Source: Sindora glabra (lineage: Eukaryota; Streptophyta; Magnoliopsida; Fabales; Fabaceae). Taken from it: DNA of 64,000 nucleotides. Made by a program: the position numbers and the translations under genes. Under the pieces are notes generated by a model that was given only the letters and a program-made list of their open reading frames with translations, was not told the origin of the DNA and did no database searches. The stretch lies in contig CM035232.1 in the NCBI GenBank assembly GCA_020226215.1, positions 19,132,316 to 19,196,315 of the forward strand, written 5' to 3'. Shown here in pieces: positions 36,641 to 48,269 of this stretch (its first letter is position 1; every line of letters begins with the position of its first letter).

Positions 36641-37035
36641 AGCACATGCAATATCATATCCTATCCTTCGTTAACCTTCCTATATGCTGCCATATTATAT
36701 CCTTTATAGTGTGCCTCGACCCATGTAATTATTTTAACTGAGGAGTCAGTGAAAAATATCGAAGCACTTTTTAAGGTCATTTTTTTTTTCCTTTCATATT
36801 TTTATTTATCCATTAACTTTCCCCACAGATTAGGCAGTTATCTTTCACAACATGTTCTTTGCCAAAAAGTACATACTCATACTTGTATATATGGATTTAC
36901 TCATCCCTCTATTCCAATTTGTTAAGCAATTTCTTTGCACTAAAGTGTGATTCTACAAATTTATTATTCTTTGGAAATGCCTTTTTCAACAACTTCAAAA
37001 AAGCATCAAATGACTTATTAGTCCATTATGTAGTA
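36640..37035 (-). pseudogene. TNP2-type transposase fragment, minus-strand copy, downstream part
   Basis: Minus-strand translation gives WTNKSFDAFLKLLKKAFPKN, then KFVESHFSAKKLLNKL, a stop-interrupted YKYEYVLFGKEH..DNCLICGES, and LRYFSLTPQLK. This is the classic N-terminal half of En/Spm TNP2 (NxSFxxLLxLLKxAFP, Cys-x-x-Cys, RYFPLIPRLQRL). It parallels the plus-strand copy at about 37415-37790, roughly 80% identical over the best 105 bp, so the two are inverted. At the upstream edge the reading stops near 37035 and resumes at 38412 on the same strand. Confidence 0.85.
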
Positions 37036-37101
37036 ATTTCAAATGCATGAGTTTCGCTAGAAATGCATAAACCTATTATTTCAAAAATTAGGAACATTAT
37101 A

Positions 37102-38400
37102 ATGGATCCATTATATACAAATTGGGTACATCATGATGAGGTTAATGGTTCGACTTCTAGGGGAACATGGGGCATCTTTTAATGATAGGGATAAGATGGT
37201 GGATATTATATATGATTTCATTGACCCTTATGTAACTGAAGAAATAGTTTAGGATGATGGTGAAAGGAATAAGCATGCATCCTAGGGGGACACTAGATGA
37301 AATTATAATGGTTATGATGATCTTCTTGAACAAGTGGAAGTAAAATTATATCTAAGATGCATAACATTTTCATCCTTGAACTTTCTAGTGAAGCTTATGT
37401 GTTTAAAGGTTCTACATAAATGGATTAACCAATCATTTAATACTCTTTTGAAGTTGCTGAAAGAGGTACTTTTGAATGATAATAAATTTATAAAATCACA
37501 CTATGATGTAAAGAAATGGCTCAATAAATTAGGATGGGGTATGAGTTAATCCATATGTGCAAGTATGACTATGCTTTTTTTTGGAAGGAACATGCTATGA
37601 AAGATAACTATCCAATTTATGGAGAGAGTTGATGGATAAATAAAAATACGAAAGAAAGAAAGATACCTAAAAAATTATTTCAATATTTTTCACTAACTCC
37701 TTAGTTAAAGCGATTGCATAGGTCGAGGTATGCTACAAGGGATATGATATGACTTCATATAAAAAGGTCAACAGAAGATAAGATAGTGTGACATCTTGTT
37801 GATGAAGAAGGTTAGTAAGAATTTGATAAAAGGCATCCCAATTTCTCTGCAGACTTGCAGAACTTTAGGCTACACTTAAATGCAGATAGATTTAATCTTT
37901 TTGATGATAGAAACTTGTCTTATAGTATGCAGCTAGTGGTGATGACTATCTATAATTTGCCACCATGGATTCGTATGAATTTTTTTTTTCATGTTGACTT
38001 TGTCAATATTAGGGTTGTAGTCGCTAGGCAAGGATATTGATGTTTTCTTAAGATTAATTCTAAAAAAGTTGAGACATCTTTAAGAAAGAGAGGTTAATAT
38101 TTGGGATACTAATACAAATATAATGTTCAACATGTGAGCAATATTATTATGAACTATGAATAATTTTCCTTCATAAAGCAATCTTTTTAGGTGGAGTGGA
38201 CAATGTTATAAAACATGCCTCATGTGTAATGACAATACTCCATTAATTCAAGTTAGGGAAAAATAACTTTTGTTAGTCATTATTGTTAGGTTTCAAGGAG
38301 TCACACATAGAGAAACAAGAAAGAGTTCAATTAAAGGTTAGAAAGGAAAGCCCTTTCTTGTCCTCTTACCAATGAAATTATCATGGATCAATTAGGTAAC
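37102..38400 (+). pseudogene. TNP2-type transposase fragment, plus-strand copy
   Basis: Plus-strand reading, with stops and frame changes, starts MDPLYTNWVHHDE at 37102 (TNP2 N-terminus, YxNWxxHGE). It continues YDDLLEQVEVKLYLRCITFS, WINQSFNTLLKLLKEVLL, SHYDVKKWLNKLG, KLFQYFSLTP, FDKRHPNFSADLQNFRLHLN, NLSYSMQLVVMTIYNLPPW, DVFLRLILKKLRHL and NNFPS..NLFRWSGQCYKTCLMCNDNTP. This is the standard TNP2 order (Transposase_21 region). The C-terminal part of a full TNP2 (about 700-1000 residues) is absent. Many stops make it non-functional. Confidence 0.88.
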
Positions 38401-38411
38401 GTAGTTTAGAG

Positions 38412-38700
38412 ACTAGAAAGTTCAAAGCTAAAAATGTTGTACATCCTAGATATAGTTTTATTTTCACTTGTTTAAAAAGGTCATCGCAACCACTATAATT
38501 TGATCCAGTGTTGCCCTTGGATGCATCTTTATTTCCTTTTCCATAATCTCAAACTATTTTTTTGTTACATGAGGGTCAATGAAATCATGTGTAATATCCA
38601 CAATATCATTTCTATCATTAGGAGATGCCTCCATTCTCATAAAAGTCGAATCGTCCACCTCATCATGGTCTACCTAATTCGTGTATAATAGATAAAATCT
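38412..38700 (-). pseudogene. TNP2-type transposase fragment, minus-strand copy, N-terminal part
   Basis: The minus strand gives VDHDEVDDSTF, DIVDITHDFIDPHVTKK and, at nucleotide level, TATATCTAGGATGTACAACA followed by TTGAACTTTCTAGT. It parallels the plus-strand copy at 37120-37395. Together with 36640-37035 it makes one minus-strand transposase fragment split by about 1.38 kb, which is occupied by the plus-strand copy. Confidence 0.8.
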
Positions 38701-38704
38701 ATTA

Positions 38705-39925
38705 TCTATAATATGTGCCTCTAACGTTCCTGAAATAATATGTTCACACACTTCTTACATGGATATCTCATCGAACCCTTTTCATTAATAAAGTTTTTGA
38801 CTTTTTCAATAAATGCTAACACATCATTTCAATACTCATCCAACAAGTTATTTTGTAGATGTATCTAGCTTTTATCTATAGATATCATATAATTGAACAT
38901 GAAGAAGATAACTTTTTATAGAATTGAGTGTTATGATCAATGTTTGTTATATGCTATACATCTATCATATTAATCCAATTTTAGAGGGTAAGGCCCTATC
39001 TCATTTAAGATATTTTTATAGTTATGATTGAATCAATTTATCCACATTTGTCATTTTTATACACAGAAATTTTGGTAGCATCTCTCCATAGTTCTCCAAG
39101 TATGTAAACTATACATTGATATAGTTCACACTCGAAGAATAATGAGGATATCAAGAAATTTCTATAATATCAAATGAGAACTAAATAAATTGTAATAATA
39201 ACTATAAGACATATTCCAAATTATTCAATTTTGTGGGATAATTCAAAAATTAGTTGGCCTATAAAAATAAACTAGCCTTTGAACGAGTCTAAGCATAAAG
39301 TGCAAATACAATTCTATTTAAAATTATTGTAAAAGTATATTTACAATAATTTTAAACTTACGATTTCGTTCTACCATTATTCAAGTACATTATTATTTAC
39401 ATTGTTAAAATTTTTAAATATCCATATAAATTGTTATGTTTAACATTTTAGAATTAGGAATTCAATTTTTGAACTTACTCTACTACATTCATAAGATATA
39501 TAATTTAACTCTTTTAACGAGACATATATTTTATAAGTATTGGTAAATTTTCAAGCATTCAAAGTTTTTAAATTTTTATGATTATATAATCGTTAAATTG
39601 ACATGAATTGTATTTTATATGAAAATTCTTAATGACATAAAAATTTAAATTCTTTCAATTCTTTTAAAAATTCTTATTTATATCATCATAATATTTTTAT
39701 CAAATATATTTGTAAGATTCAAATTTTTTTATTTATATATTTTTGTTAAAATATAGTTACTAAGTTATATTTTTTCAATATTTAATTATATATTTAAAAT
39801 TCTATTTTCATATCAATGAGGATTATGTAAAATATATCAATATAGTCATTATATTTTTACATGATATCTTTATAATTTCTAATTTGTTAAAATATATAAT
39901 TGTATGTAATCTTATTGTTACTTAT
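38705..39925. other. CACTA interior, gene-free
   Basis: AT-rich sequence between the transposase remnants and the moderate-GC stretch. No ORF or recognisable motif. Confidence 0.45.
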
Positions 39926-39929
39926 TAGT

Positions 39930-40620
39930 GTATGAGGCGGAGTCTAAGGTGCCTTTGGGATTTTGGAACTTGGGGGACATGGATCAATCTCAAGCATTGG
40001 ATATGCAACTTCAAGTCGCAGTCATTTGGATAAATAAAGCATTTTTGTTGGACAAGAAAGATTCGGTAAGAATCCTTATAATTATTGAAATGGCATATTA
40101 ACCCTAGAAATATAAATTCTTGGTGCGTGGTTTGTGCTGAAGATGGGAGGGGACAGGTGATAGGCAATATAGGAAATGTCTAAAGTTGTCGTGGAATGGA
40201 AATAACTTCCAATTGATGAAGCTTCACGATAGGGACCATTGTTGAACTGTACACAAGAATATAAGTTAATTTGATCGATGATGATTAGTAATGGTGAAGC
40301 GTCATAGTAATGGTGAAGCGTCATCGTAACAGCCATTGTCGAACTGTGGAGAAGGATAGAACAAATCGATCTGGTTGATGTATCACAGATTGTAGGACCT
40401 AATTCATAAATGTTATGCACTATGAAATGGAGAAAAAAAATGTTGTTGAGGGTTTTAGAGTCAAAATGTGTTTTAGCGGAGTGGAGGAAAAAGATGCTTG
40501 GTTCTTCGAAATCTTGATATTCTTACACGATTAAGGGCATTGCCTGGTTGATTCAAATATGAATTGGCAAAAAAAAAAAATGCTGCGTAGGATGCGAGTG
40601 GGCAAGAGTTCCCATTCCAT
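39930..40620. other. Moderate-GC stretch inside the CACTA element, unassigned
   Basis: About 690 bp of clearly higher GC. The longest minus-strand ORFs (80 and 112 codons, 39925-40420) are unrecognisable and overlap in different frames. A perfect 19-bp tandem duplication lies at 40287-40324. It may derive from the second (TNPA-like) gene of the element or from captured host sequence; I cannot decide. Confidence 0.3.
40287..40324. repeat. Perfect 19-bp tandem duplication
   Basis: AGTAATGGTGAAGCGTCAT occurs twice without spacer. Confidence 0.92.
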
Positions 40621-40624
40621 ATAG

Positions 40625-41985
40625 GGTTATTTTTGAATTTTGCCCAGTTAAATATGATTATTAAAAATAATTTTTTCTTAAATCATTTGATACATGGTCG
40701 AATAGTTACACACCACATGTCTAGGGTTTTAAAACTCATGATGTCCCAAAGATACAGTAGCATCCACCAGTGTATAATCTATATGTATTTTTTTTGTTCT
40801 TATTATTTATTTATATAATATCAAATGTTATTGTTGAATATATAAAAAATTCAAATTTTCTGTCACTTAAAATTCCTTATTTATATATTCAATGTATAAT
40901 TATTCAAATGTATTGCCATGATTTTAATTTTTTATGTTTACTTATTTTCATTAACATATGTTTATTAATTTATATTAATTCAATTGTGATTATATATTCA
41001 AAATTTTATGTTCACATAAATATATTTTTTAAATATATTTATGTAGTCATTATATTTTTATAAGATATATTTATATTTATATAATTATTATTTTTATTTA
41101 TTTTTATAATATATAATTTTATTATTCATTGTATAAAAATATTAAATTTTTGAATCTATTGAAATGATTTATTTATATTCAATATTTTTTTATATTTTTT
41201 ATTTTCAATATCTCAATATTTTTTACGTATATAATTATTCTACATGTTAAAAACATTCAAAATATCTTATTTATATATTCATAATATTTTTATTAAATAT
41301 ATTTATAATATTTGAATTTTTTATTATGCATTTTCATTAAAATATTTTTACTAAGTTATATTAAAAAATTTAACTATATACACAAAATTTTATTTCCATA
41401 TTGATATATTTTTTAAAATATATTTATATTGTCATTCTAATTTCATACTTCATATTTTATTTTTTTTGCATTATTTCAATTTTAGAAGTAAAATATAATA
41501 AAAATTTTGTATTTTAAATTACACTTTAAACTCTAAAATTTTTAAATAGAATCTTACAATAACTTCATATCATATCAACTTAATTAAATATTTCATACAC
41601 ATATTATATTATGTAAAATTATAATTTTATTTACTAACATAACTACGACAAAGTTTAAATTTATAAATTATACATTGAAATAAAATTTCCTAAATATATT
41701 TAATGTTTATAACATATAAAATCAAATCAAATTTATTTTATACTAAAATAATCATATCATCAAAATTATTTATCTCATAAATTATATACTCAAATAAAAT
41801 ACAATAAAATTTAATTCACATGGCTTAATGAAATAAATTTACTGATAAGATGCAAACCAAATGTCACCAACACTAATTAACAAAAATAAAAACTAATAAT
41901 TAAAAAAATATAAATAAGAAAATATACTACATTATAAAAAAAATAAAACTTATATAAAAAAATATAAATCTTACCTCACTCTCTA
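40625..41985. other. CACTA interior, A/T filler
   Basis: Very AT-rich, with ATTTATATATTC-type words and no credible ORF; the hydrophobic 97-codon reading at 40770 is composition-driven. Confidence 0.5.
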
Positions 41986-42779
41986 TTATGCAACTTTTTT
42001 CTCTCTGCGCGAATGAGAGTCAAATGGTGTTAAGGGATATTTATAAATGAACCCTCTTAATGATAACGTAATTCTCGGTTGTCGTTAAAGGGTCATTGGT
42101 AAAAATCAAGACCTTTCAATAATGACATTATTGTCAGTATAAATAAACATATTTTCACTGTCCATGTGCCATAATTTTTCGAGCAATTTTTAGGAATGAT
42201 ATTATTATTCATAAAAAGCTGTTGCTTTCACCAATGTCAATCGTTGTCATTGAAGATTGCATTTTCTTGTGCACAATTTCTTGAGTTATCTTCAGCGATT
42301 ACATTGTTATTAGTAAAATGCTACTACATTCATTGACGATAACTGTTGTCATTGAGAATTGCATTTTCCTGTGCTTAATTTCCTAATCTATCTTCAATAA
42401 TGATTCTATTGTTGATAAAATATTATTGTTTTCACTGATGACAAGTGTTATCGTTGAAGATTACATTTTTACACTATTTTTTTTTCATATTTTCAGTAAT
42501 AACTTTATCATCACTATTAGTTCTAGTCTAATTTTTAGTTAAAAAAATTACGCTTATGAAAATTTGATATATTATTGATAACTATGTCATCAAGTGTTAT
42601 AATGTATCACTGATGACCAATTTTTTGTTATCATAAAAGTTTTGTCAGTGATACTATTATTTCTTGTAGTGTATAGAGGCAAGGCACATCACATGTTATA
42701 AATGTCTTCATTAAACTAATGGGTTAAGGGTTTCTAGTCTTAACTAATTTTTATGTTGCAATAATACTATTGTCATAGT

Positions 42780-43426
42780 CATCTTTCTCATTAATAATAA
42801 ATTTGCTTATCTAAAGAAATTCAATTTAAAGTACTAATTTGTAAGAGAGGAGATATACAAACAGATTGTTTATTTTTCAAGCATTGTATGCTTATGGATC
42901 TGCTAACTAAAGGCTTAGGGGTTAATATAAAGCATAATCATGTGAATTTGCCTGAATCTTTTAATATTAGTGAAAGTTTGATGATATGAGCTCATTAATA
43001 TATCAAGATATGTTTAATTGAAATACTTATAATGAGATATTCGTGATTTTACCATACATTTTATGCATATCCTTAGTTATGGTGTGTGATAGAGACATGT
43101 AGATCCTATCTCATTTGTGTTAAGAATTTTAATTCTCATTGAGCATCTTGGGTAAATGTTAGGATCCATGGTGCAAAAATTTACATATAATCACATTAAA
43201 GTCATGTAAATCTTATAATGCACACTTTGAAATTATTAGTTGTGTTGGTTGGTAAGATGTAGGTGTTTAATATGTTTAGTGTTAATATCCTTCCAAATAT
43301 AGTATTCTATATTATTAAATACTTATGATCTTAACTTAGATCTATGTATGCAAAGATACCATTCTATATTAATATTAATATTTCAATGGTCATTATTTAT
43401 AAATTATATGAGTTAAAGTAGGAGAT
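42780..43426 (+). pseudogene. copia RNase H C-terminus and 3' untranslated remnant
   Basis: Plus-strand reading KKFNLKY*FVREEIYKQIVYF, then LMDLLTKGLGVNIKHNHVN matches the end of copia RNase H (..LVREEIQK.., ..ADPLTKGLPPK.F..H). About 430 bp later AAAGTAGGAGAT at 43415-43426 is a polypurine tract, immediately followed by an LTR-like TGTTAG start at 43427. The upstream pol is missing; the CACTA element ends about 100 bp to the left and may have truncated it. Confidence 0.7.
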
Positions 43427-44050
43427 TGTTAGTAATTTTTTATGGAACTATCATAATTTATTAATAAAAATATTAATGTTAATTTGTGCTTTTAGTGATA
43501 TTTAATATAAATGGGTTATAAAAGTACTGAAACCTAACACATGCTAGTAATGGATATGAATCTTATGATGGACATGATCCAGGACATGAGTATTATTATT
43601 TAATGGAATCCCTACTTTACTTAACTTCTTATGATCAGTTTTGCTCTACCAATGAAATTGACTACACATTCACTCCCAAAGAAAAGGAGGAAATAGGGAT
43701 TTTAGTTGAGGGAGGGTAATCTCATAACATTTGTTATTGGTTTTTAGTAACTTATATGAGATGGATTGCTATATAATAATCTAATGATATAGAATCGGAG
43801 TTCAATTATAGATATATACTAACCAAGTATTTATATTAATAGCTTTCAATTTTAAGTATAAACTTTGTATTTAATTTCACCTAAGTTCATGCCATAATTA
43901 ATGTATTTAATTTCACCTTAGCTCATACCATAATTAAGAGTCATGATTTAGGTTTATATTTAAAAGTTAAAATAGAATTCCTGCAAGTAGTTGAGTCTAA
44001 GAAAGTGGAATGATTTAATTCAAATTATGTGATGTAATTTAAGTTAGATT
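43427..44050 (+). repeat. Putative 3' LTR of the truncated copia element
   Basis: Starts TGTTAGTAATTTTTTATGG directly after the polypurine tract and contains a GGGTTATAAAAG promoter-like word near 43513. The end is not clear and the coordinate given is only the limit of similar texture. A 36-bp tandem duplication (43867-43938) and the block shared with 28855-28925 lie within it. Confidence 0.4.
43867..43938. repeat. 36-bp tandem duplication
   Basis: GTATTTAATTTCACC..CATAATTAA(T/G) occurs twice in tandem with four or five differences. Confidence 0.88.
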
Positions 44051-44129
44051 ACTTATTGGCATTTCTTAGGAAATAAAGAGTAAGAAAGATGGGGTATGAG
44101 GGAAGTAGCTGCTTGCATTTTGGAATTCA

Positions 44130-44785
44130 CATATTGGTGTGGAAGTAAGGGTGGTAGAGGGGTGGCACTGAGCAAATTTATCTCAAATTACCCCACCTCG
44201 CACCCCCTACCATCTACCCTAAACTTGCCCCACTCTATAGGATGGGACAAGTTATGGTATTGTTTTCATGACCACAGTACATCTATCTTGATAGGGAAAT
44301 TTACAAAAAAAAAAAGAAAGAAAAAGTTGATAAAAATATAAAATTTTACATATTTGAAATTTAAATAGAAATAACATATAATATTTAATAATCTTACTAT
44401 ATAAGTCTAAAAATACATATAATTTAGTCAATAATCTCAAATTATAAAAAAAAGTAAAGATACAAGATCTATAAATTAAGAGAAACACTAATTTTTTATT
44501 ATTTTCATATAATAATTAAAAAATTAAAAATAAAATTATTAAAAATTATTTTAAATAGTTAAATTATTCAAAAGCCTATGTATAATATATATTATTTATA
44601 TAAGTAAATTTTTAATTTTATATGAATGAAATTTCACGAGGCAAATTGTATTAGTATTACCTTGTGTCTCGAATTTGCTCCAAGATAAAAACCTACCCTA
44701 TGGAGCAAATTTTCTTATCATATCCATGTTCCACTAGGGCAAAATCTAAAGGGTAAGTATTTGCCTTAAAAATCATCCCTAGGTG
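44130..44785. mobile_element. Decayed non-autonomous element, partly palindromic
   Basis: A GC-rich left arm (GGTAGAGGGGTGGCACTGAG, then CCCCACC-type words) and a right arm with GGCAAATT / AATTTGCTCC motifs in both orientations bracket an AT core. The arms share GAGCAAATTT / AAATTTGCTC words in inverted order. I cannot define exact ends or a target duplication. The plus-strand ORF at 44096-44341 lies across the left arm and is discounted. Confidence 0.3.
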
Positions 44786-44789
44786 GAAG

Positions 44790-46285
44790 GAAACTATTGA
44801 TTACACTTAACTTCCTGATATAAAATGCTTGTATTCCTTCCTTTAATCTTCCTTTACGACATTAAAAAAATTAGAAGTGAAATAATTTAAAATTTAAAAT
44901 TAAATATATAAAGCTAATTTCAAATGAATTGAATTTTAATATTTTTACTTACTTAAATTAAAAATTTATATTAGAGTAAGATCGGAAGAATTTACTAGAT
45001 AAATGTCTTGAATAATAAATATTTGTATTGTTTATATGGATTTAAGGTATAAGAAAATTTTAATGTAAGTGATAAATTATGTTAGAATTCACACAAAAGT
45101 TTGAGAGAGATATAGAGATAGTAATTGAAAAACTATAAGATTATAATGAATGTAGAATCATTGACATAGACTCGAGTTTGCAAGTTGGCAAAAAAGCACA
45201 GACTATGACTCATAAAATATGAATCCATTTAAATGCGGATTTAAAGTGATTCGATCTAAAGAGCATACGATCTACTTAGATTAAATTGAATGGCCCGCGA
45301 ACGAGTTCATATTTTTTCTTTTTACATTAAAATTATTTTTTGAATAAAAAAAATTCTTGAATCTAGTCCGTGAGTTTACAATATGCAAATATTAGGAGTC
45401 AAATTCTCATTTAAGGAGTTTGTAATTTTTATATATTGAAACTAGTTTGACTTATTTATGGTTGGTTTGCACAAACAGGTTTATAGATGAAATGGAGGGG
45501 TTTGTTTGGTAGTTATAAGTGAATGTCTCTCATTCATGATTTTTTTCCTTTAGAGTTTGAAGTTTTTTTTATGTTAAATTATTGATATATTTTATTATGC
45601 AACTTTATTTTATTTACAAAGGAACATTTTTCTCAACAACTCATTAAAAAATTAATTATAATTATAATTTATTGGAGATTTCTTTAGTATACCCTCAAAA
45701 TAGGGTGTATTAGTATAATTATTCTAAAATTTATATGATTTTCTCATAAAATTGCTAACACTTTATATAAAGTTTACAATATGTTCAAAAGATTTTGTAA
45801 CAACTCTTTAAGTTTCTATATTGCAAGATCACTGTTTCATATTATGAGGTTTATAGATAAAGTTGCAGGATTTTATAAAAAAATTATGAATTTTATGTCA
45901 TCAGTCACATTTTATATAACTTATGTCATATGAAAAAATTGTAATATTTTATAAAAAAAGTTACTAATTCAATGAGACTTTCTTATAAAATTCATAAAAA
46001 ATTATATTGGTATAACTTTGTTGGGAGATTGTACCGAAGCAAATCTTTATAATATAGTTTTTAATGTACGAAAAACTTCCAAAATTAACATATGTAGAGT
46101 AAAACTAACTTATTTAAATATTCATCGAAGAAGAGTAAGAATTCGTTTTAATTAGACAGAATGTATATAAGCTTTTCTACCTTGTTATATATGCAGCTCC
46201 CATTTTTTCCAAAACCATTTACACACTAATGTTAACACGCCTCTTCTTTCACCCCAATATGCGGCGTATAATAAAACATACTGTT
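44790..46285. other. Gene-free stretch
   Basis: AT-rich, no ORF, no RNA gene and no recognised repeat boundary. Confidence 0.5.
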
Positions 46286-46291
46286 CAATAA

Positions 46292-46541
46292 CAGGCTCGG
46301 ATCTACCTGTATACTATGTTAAGGCAATTGCCTCCATAAAAAAAAGGTAAAATTATATACAAATGTATATTAAATGTAATTATTATTCTTATATTTTTTT
46401 AAATTAATTAAAATAAAAAAATTTACTTTAAATAAAGATAAAAATATTTAAAATTTAAATTATTAGACACATTAATATTTGTAAAAGACAAATTAAAAAC
46501 TAGAACAATATTTTATTTTTATTTAAATTTTTAATTTTATA

Positions 46542-46637
<96 letters not shown>

Positions 46638-46640
46638 GAA
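46292..46640. mobile_element. hAT-like terminus followed by a long (TA)n
   Basis: CAGGCTCGGATCTACC.., then GGCAATTGCCTCC, resembles the start of plant hAT elements (CAGRGGCGGATC..GGCAATTGCCCCC). The opposite terminus is not recognisable; the (TA)n tract at 46544-46634 occupies its expected neighbourhood. Confidence 0.35.
46544..46634. repeat. (TA)45 microsatellite
   Basis: A pure alternating AT run of 91 bp, the longest in the window, about 270 bp downstream of the stop codon of the first secreted-protein gene. Confidence 0.97.
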
Positions 46641-46901
46641 AATACCAGCCACGCCTTTTCCTTCTACAACGTATATAAACCAAATTACAAACAACAAACC
46701 ATCCCACAGTCACGAGAATTTGGACACATATTTGAAAGTTAGACTAAAATAAAGGCAGAGACAAAATGGACACATCACATGCACCAACATATACTATTCA
46801 TATCTAGTATCAACTTATTCCCTTCTACTAACACGACTGATAGTGGTGGAGATGAGTCTTATTTTCATCTTCTTTTTGGCAAATTAAGTTGCATGCATGC
46901 C

Positions 46902-47345
46902 TCACCTTCCATGACCACCTCCATAGCCTCCACCATATCCACCTCCGTAACCTCCCCCACCATTTGATCCCGCCCTGGATCCAGCATGAGACCCCGCATA
47001 TGACCCTGCCTCCGAACCCGCTCCAGAAGATCCTGACCCCGCCCTAGACCCCGCATGCGACCCTGCATATGAACCTGCTTCCGAACCTGCTCCAGATGAT
47101 CCTGACCCTGATGAAGAGGATGAACCGGAACTAGAACTCGAACTAGACCCAGAACCAGACCCTGAACCTGCACCAGAGCCAGCTCCCCCACCCCCAACTC
47201 CGATGCCAACTCCAGCACCCACCCCGATTCCCAGTCCACCACCTAGGTCCAAACCCAGTTCCTTTCTGGCCACCCTGCTCTCACTCGCCATAGCATTAAT
47301 CACAACGAGAAAAGCAACAAGAGCAACACACTTGGTAGCAGCCAT
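46902..47345 (-). CDS. Secreted glycine/serine-rich protein, 147 aa (paralogue A)
   Basis: Single-exon ORF from ATG at 47345 to TGA at 46902. The reading continues four codons upstream to a GTG, which is not used. Residues 1-20 form a signal peptide ending AMA, with predicted cleavage before SESRVAR. Residues 21-36 carry SESRVARKELGLDLGG. A GxG/VG-rich block follows to about 60, then a Ser/Gly run, two exact 23-residue copies (GSSGAGSEAGSYAG..RAGS) and a GGGY-repeat tail ending HGR. This fits small glycine-rich secreted or cell-wall proteins; the exact role is unknown. Paralogue B lies 2.2 kb upstream, same strand, with the same start-to-motif spacing. A TATA box at 47487-47492 suggests a 5'UTR of about 110 nt. 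Confidence 0.88.
   Translation of the reverse strand: MAATKCVALVAFLVVINAMASESRVARKELGLDLGGGLGIGVGAGVGIGVGGGGAGSGAGSGSGSGSSSSSSSGSSSSSGSGSSGAGSEAGSYAGSHAGSRAGSGSSGAGSEAGSYAGSHAGSRAGSNGGGGYGGGYGGGYGGGHGR
46971..47108 (-). repeat. 69-bp coding tandem repeat, two copies
   Basis: Copies at 46971-47039 and 47040-47108 encode an identical 23-residue segment. By eye they differ at nine nucleotides, all synonymous. Confidence 0.85.
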
Positions 47346-47486
47346 TTTGGCCGTCACAGAAGCAAGAAAGCCAAAGGCCGGCTGGCTGCCAATGGAACAA
47401 GGACACAGAAATGCTATGAAACCAGTATCTACCTGAGATATCAGTAAATGTTTTTTCCTGATAGATTTATGTTAAGATGGTTGGAT

Positions 47487-47492
47487 TTTATA
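47487..47492 (-). promoter_or_regulatory. TATA box of paralogue A
   Basis: The minus strand reads AAATATAAAATCC, with TATAAA at 47492-47487, 142 bp upstream of the ATG. Transcription would start near 47460. Confidence 0.6.
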
Positions 47493-48179
47493 TTTGAGTT
47501 GAGAATAGATAGCAAGGTGGGAAAGCAGGAAGCGTGCGAAATGTGAACTGTGGCACTAGAGGAAGTGGGGTGACATGTGCTGAGTGCTTTCGGTGAACGT
47601 TGCAGAGAAGAAACCCTAGACACAAGTTTGTGGACCAAAAAGGCTGCTCTAGTTGTAAGTGGAGAGATCAGATCAGTAGTAGCAGAATTAAGTTGGATAT
47701 GCATTCATTTGTTGGCGCCGACTGAGATTTCTTATCCCGCATTCCTACTTGCTCACCATGTGTGGTGGAGTGTGATTGATACACATAACCAATTCTCGAA
47801 TTATAAAAGTTATCTTGGTTGTAGCTTAGACGTGTCAAGAATTATATATATGAAGGAATATAGCATATGACGCATAGAGGAAAAAGGATGCATATGATAG
47901 AAGCTACTAGAAAAGGTGACCTAGCTTTGTCTTTCCTATTTTCAGAAAATGTCATTAAGGCAGAGGCCACTTTTATTGGGAGCCTGGAGGACGAAAATTT
48001 TCAATTATTTCCTAAATGTTGCTTGCGGTTGATTCCTTGGATAAGTAATTTTCAGAAGATTCCTATAACTTAATACTAGTTCTAGTTATACCTAAATTTA
48101 TAATGTAATGTAATTAATGTAGTGGTTTAAATTTGCACTCAAGATATATATCTAAATTTATAATGTAATGTAATCCGAT

Positions 48180-48222
48180 AATATATATATATATGTATGT
48201 ATGTGTGTATGTATGTATGTAT

Positions 48223-48267
<45 letters not shown>
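48180..48267. repeat. Compound microsatellite (TA)n(GTAT)n(GA)n
   Basis: (TA) at 48180-48194, (GTAT/GTGT) to about 48224, then (GA)22 to 48267. Confidence 0.95.

Positions 48268-48269
<2 letters not shown>

Larger units (their letters stand above)
35085..42671. mobile_element. CACTA (En/Spm) element, 7.6 kb, decayed
   Basis: The right end reads TTTCTTGTAGTG (to 42671), the reverse complement of the canonical CACTACAAGAAA. The left end reads CATTATAGGAAATTAG (from 35085), a decayed CACTACAGGAAATTAG. Flanking triplets TGT and TAT match at 2 of 3 positions. Both ends carry long subterminal arrays of CGATGATAA/TTATCATCG-type words in both orientations (about 35100-35950 and 42040-42660). The interior holds TNP2 transposase remnants in opposite orientations (36640-38700), a moderate-GC stretch (39930-40620) and long A/T-rich filler. 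No open transposase remains. Confidence 0.82.

Noticed and set aside
46500..46697. 65-codon ORF consisting of IYIYIY repeats (also the similar one at 8199)
   Set aside because: Translation of (TA)n microsatellite.
46865..47242. 125-codon minus-strand ORF overlapping paralogue A in another frame, rich in V, L, Q, R
   Set aside because: A shadow of the glycine/serine repeat; no signal peptide or family motif, whereas the chosen frame has both and a matching paralogue.
47441..48073. Three overlapping ORFs of 68-97 codons upstream of paralogue A
   Set aside because: They overlap its promoter, have no recognisable content and no initiation or splice context.
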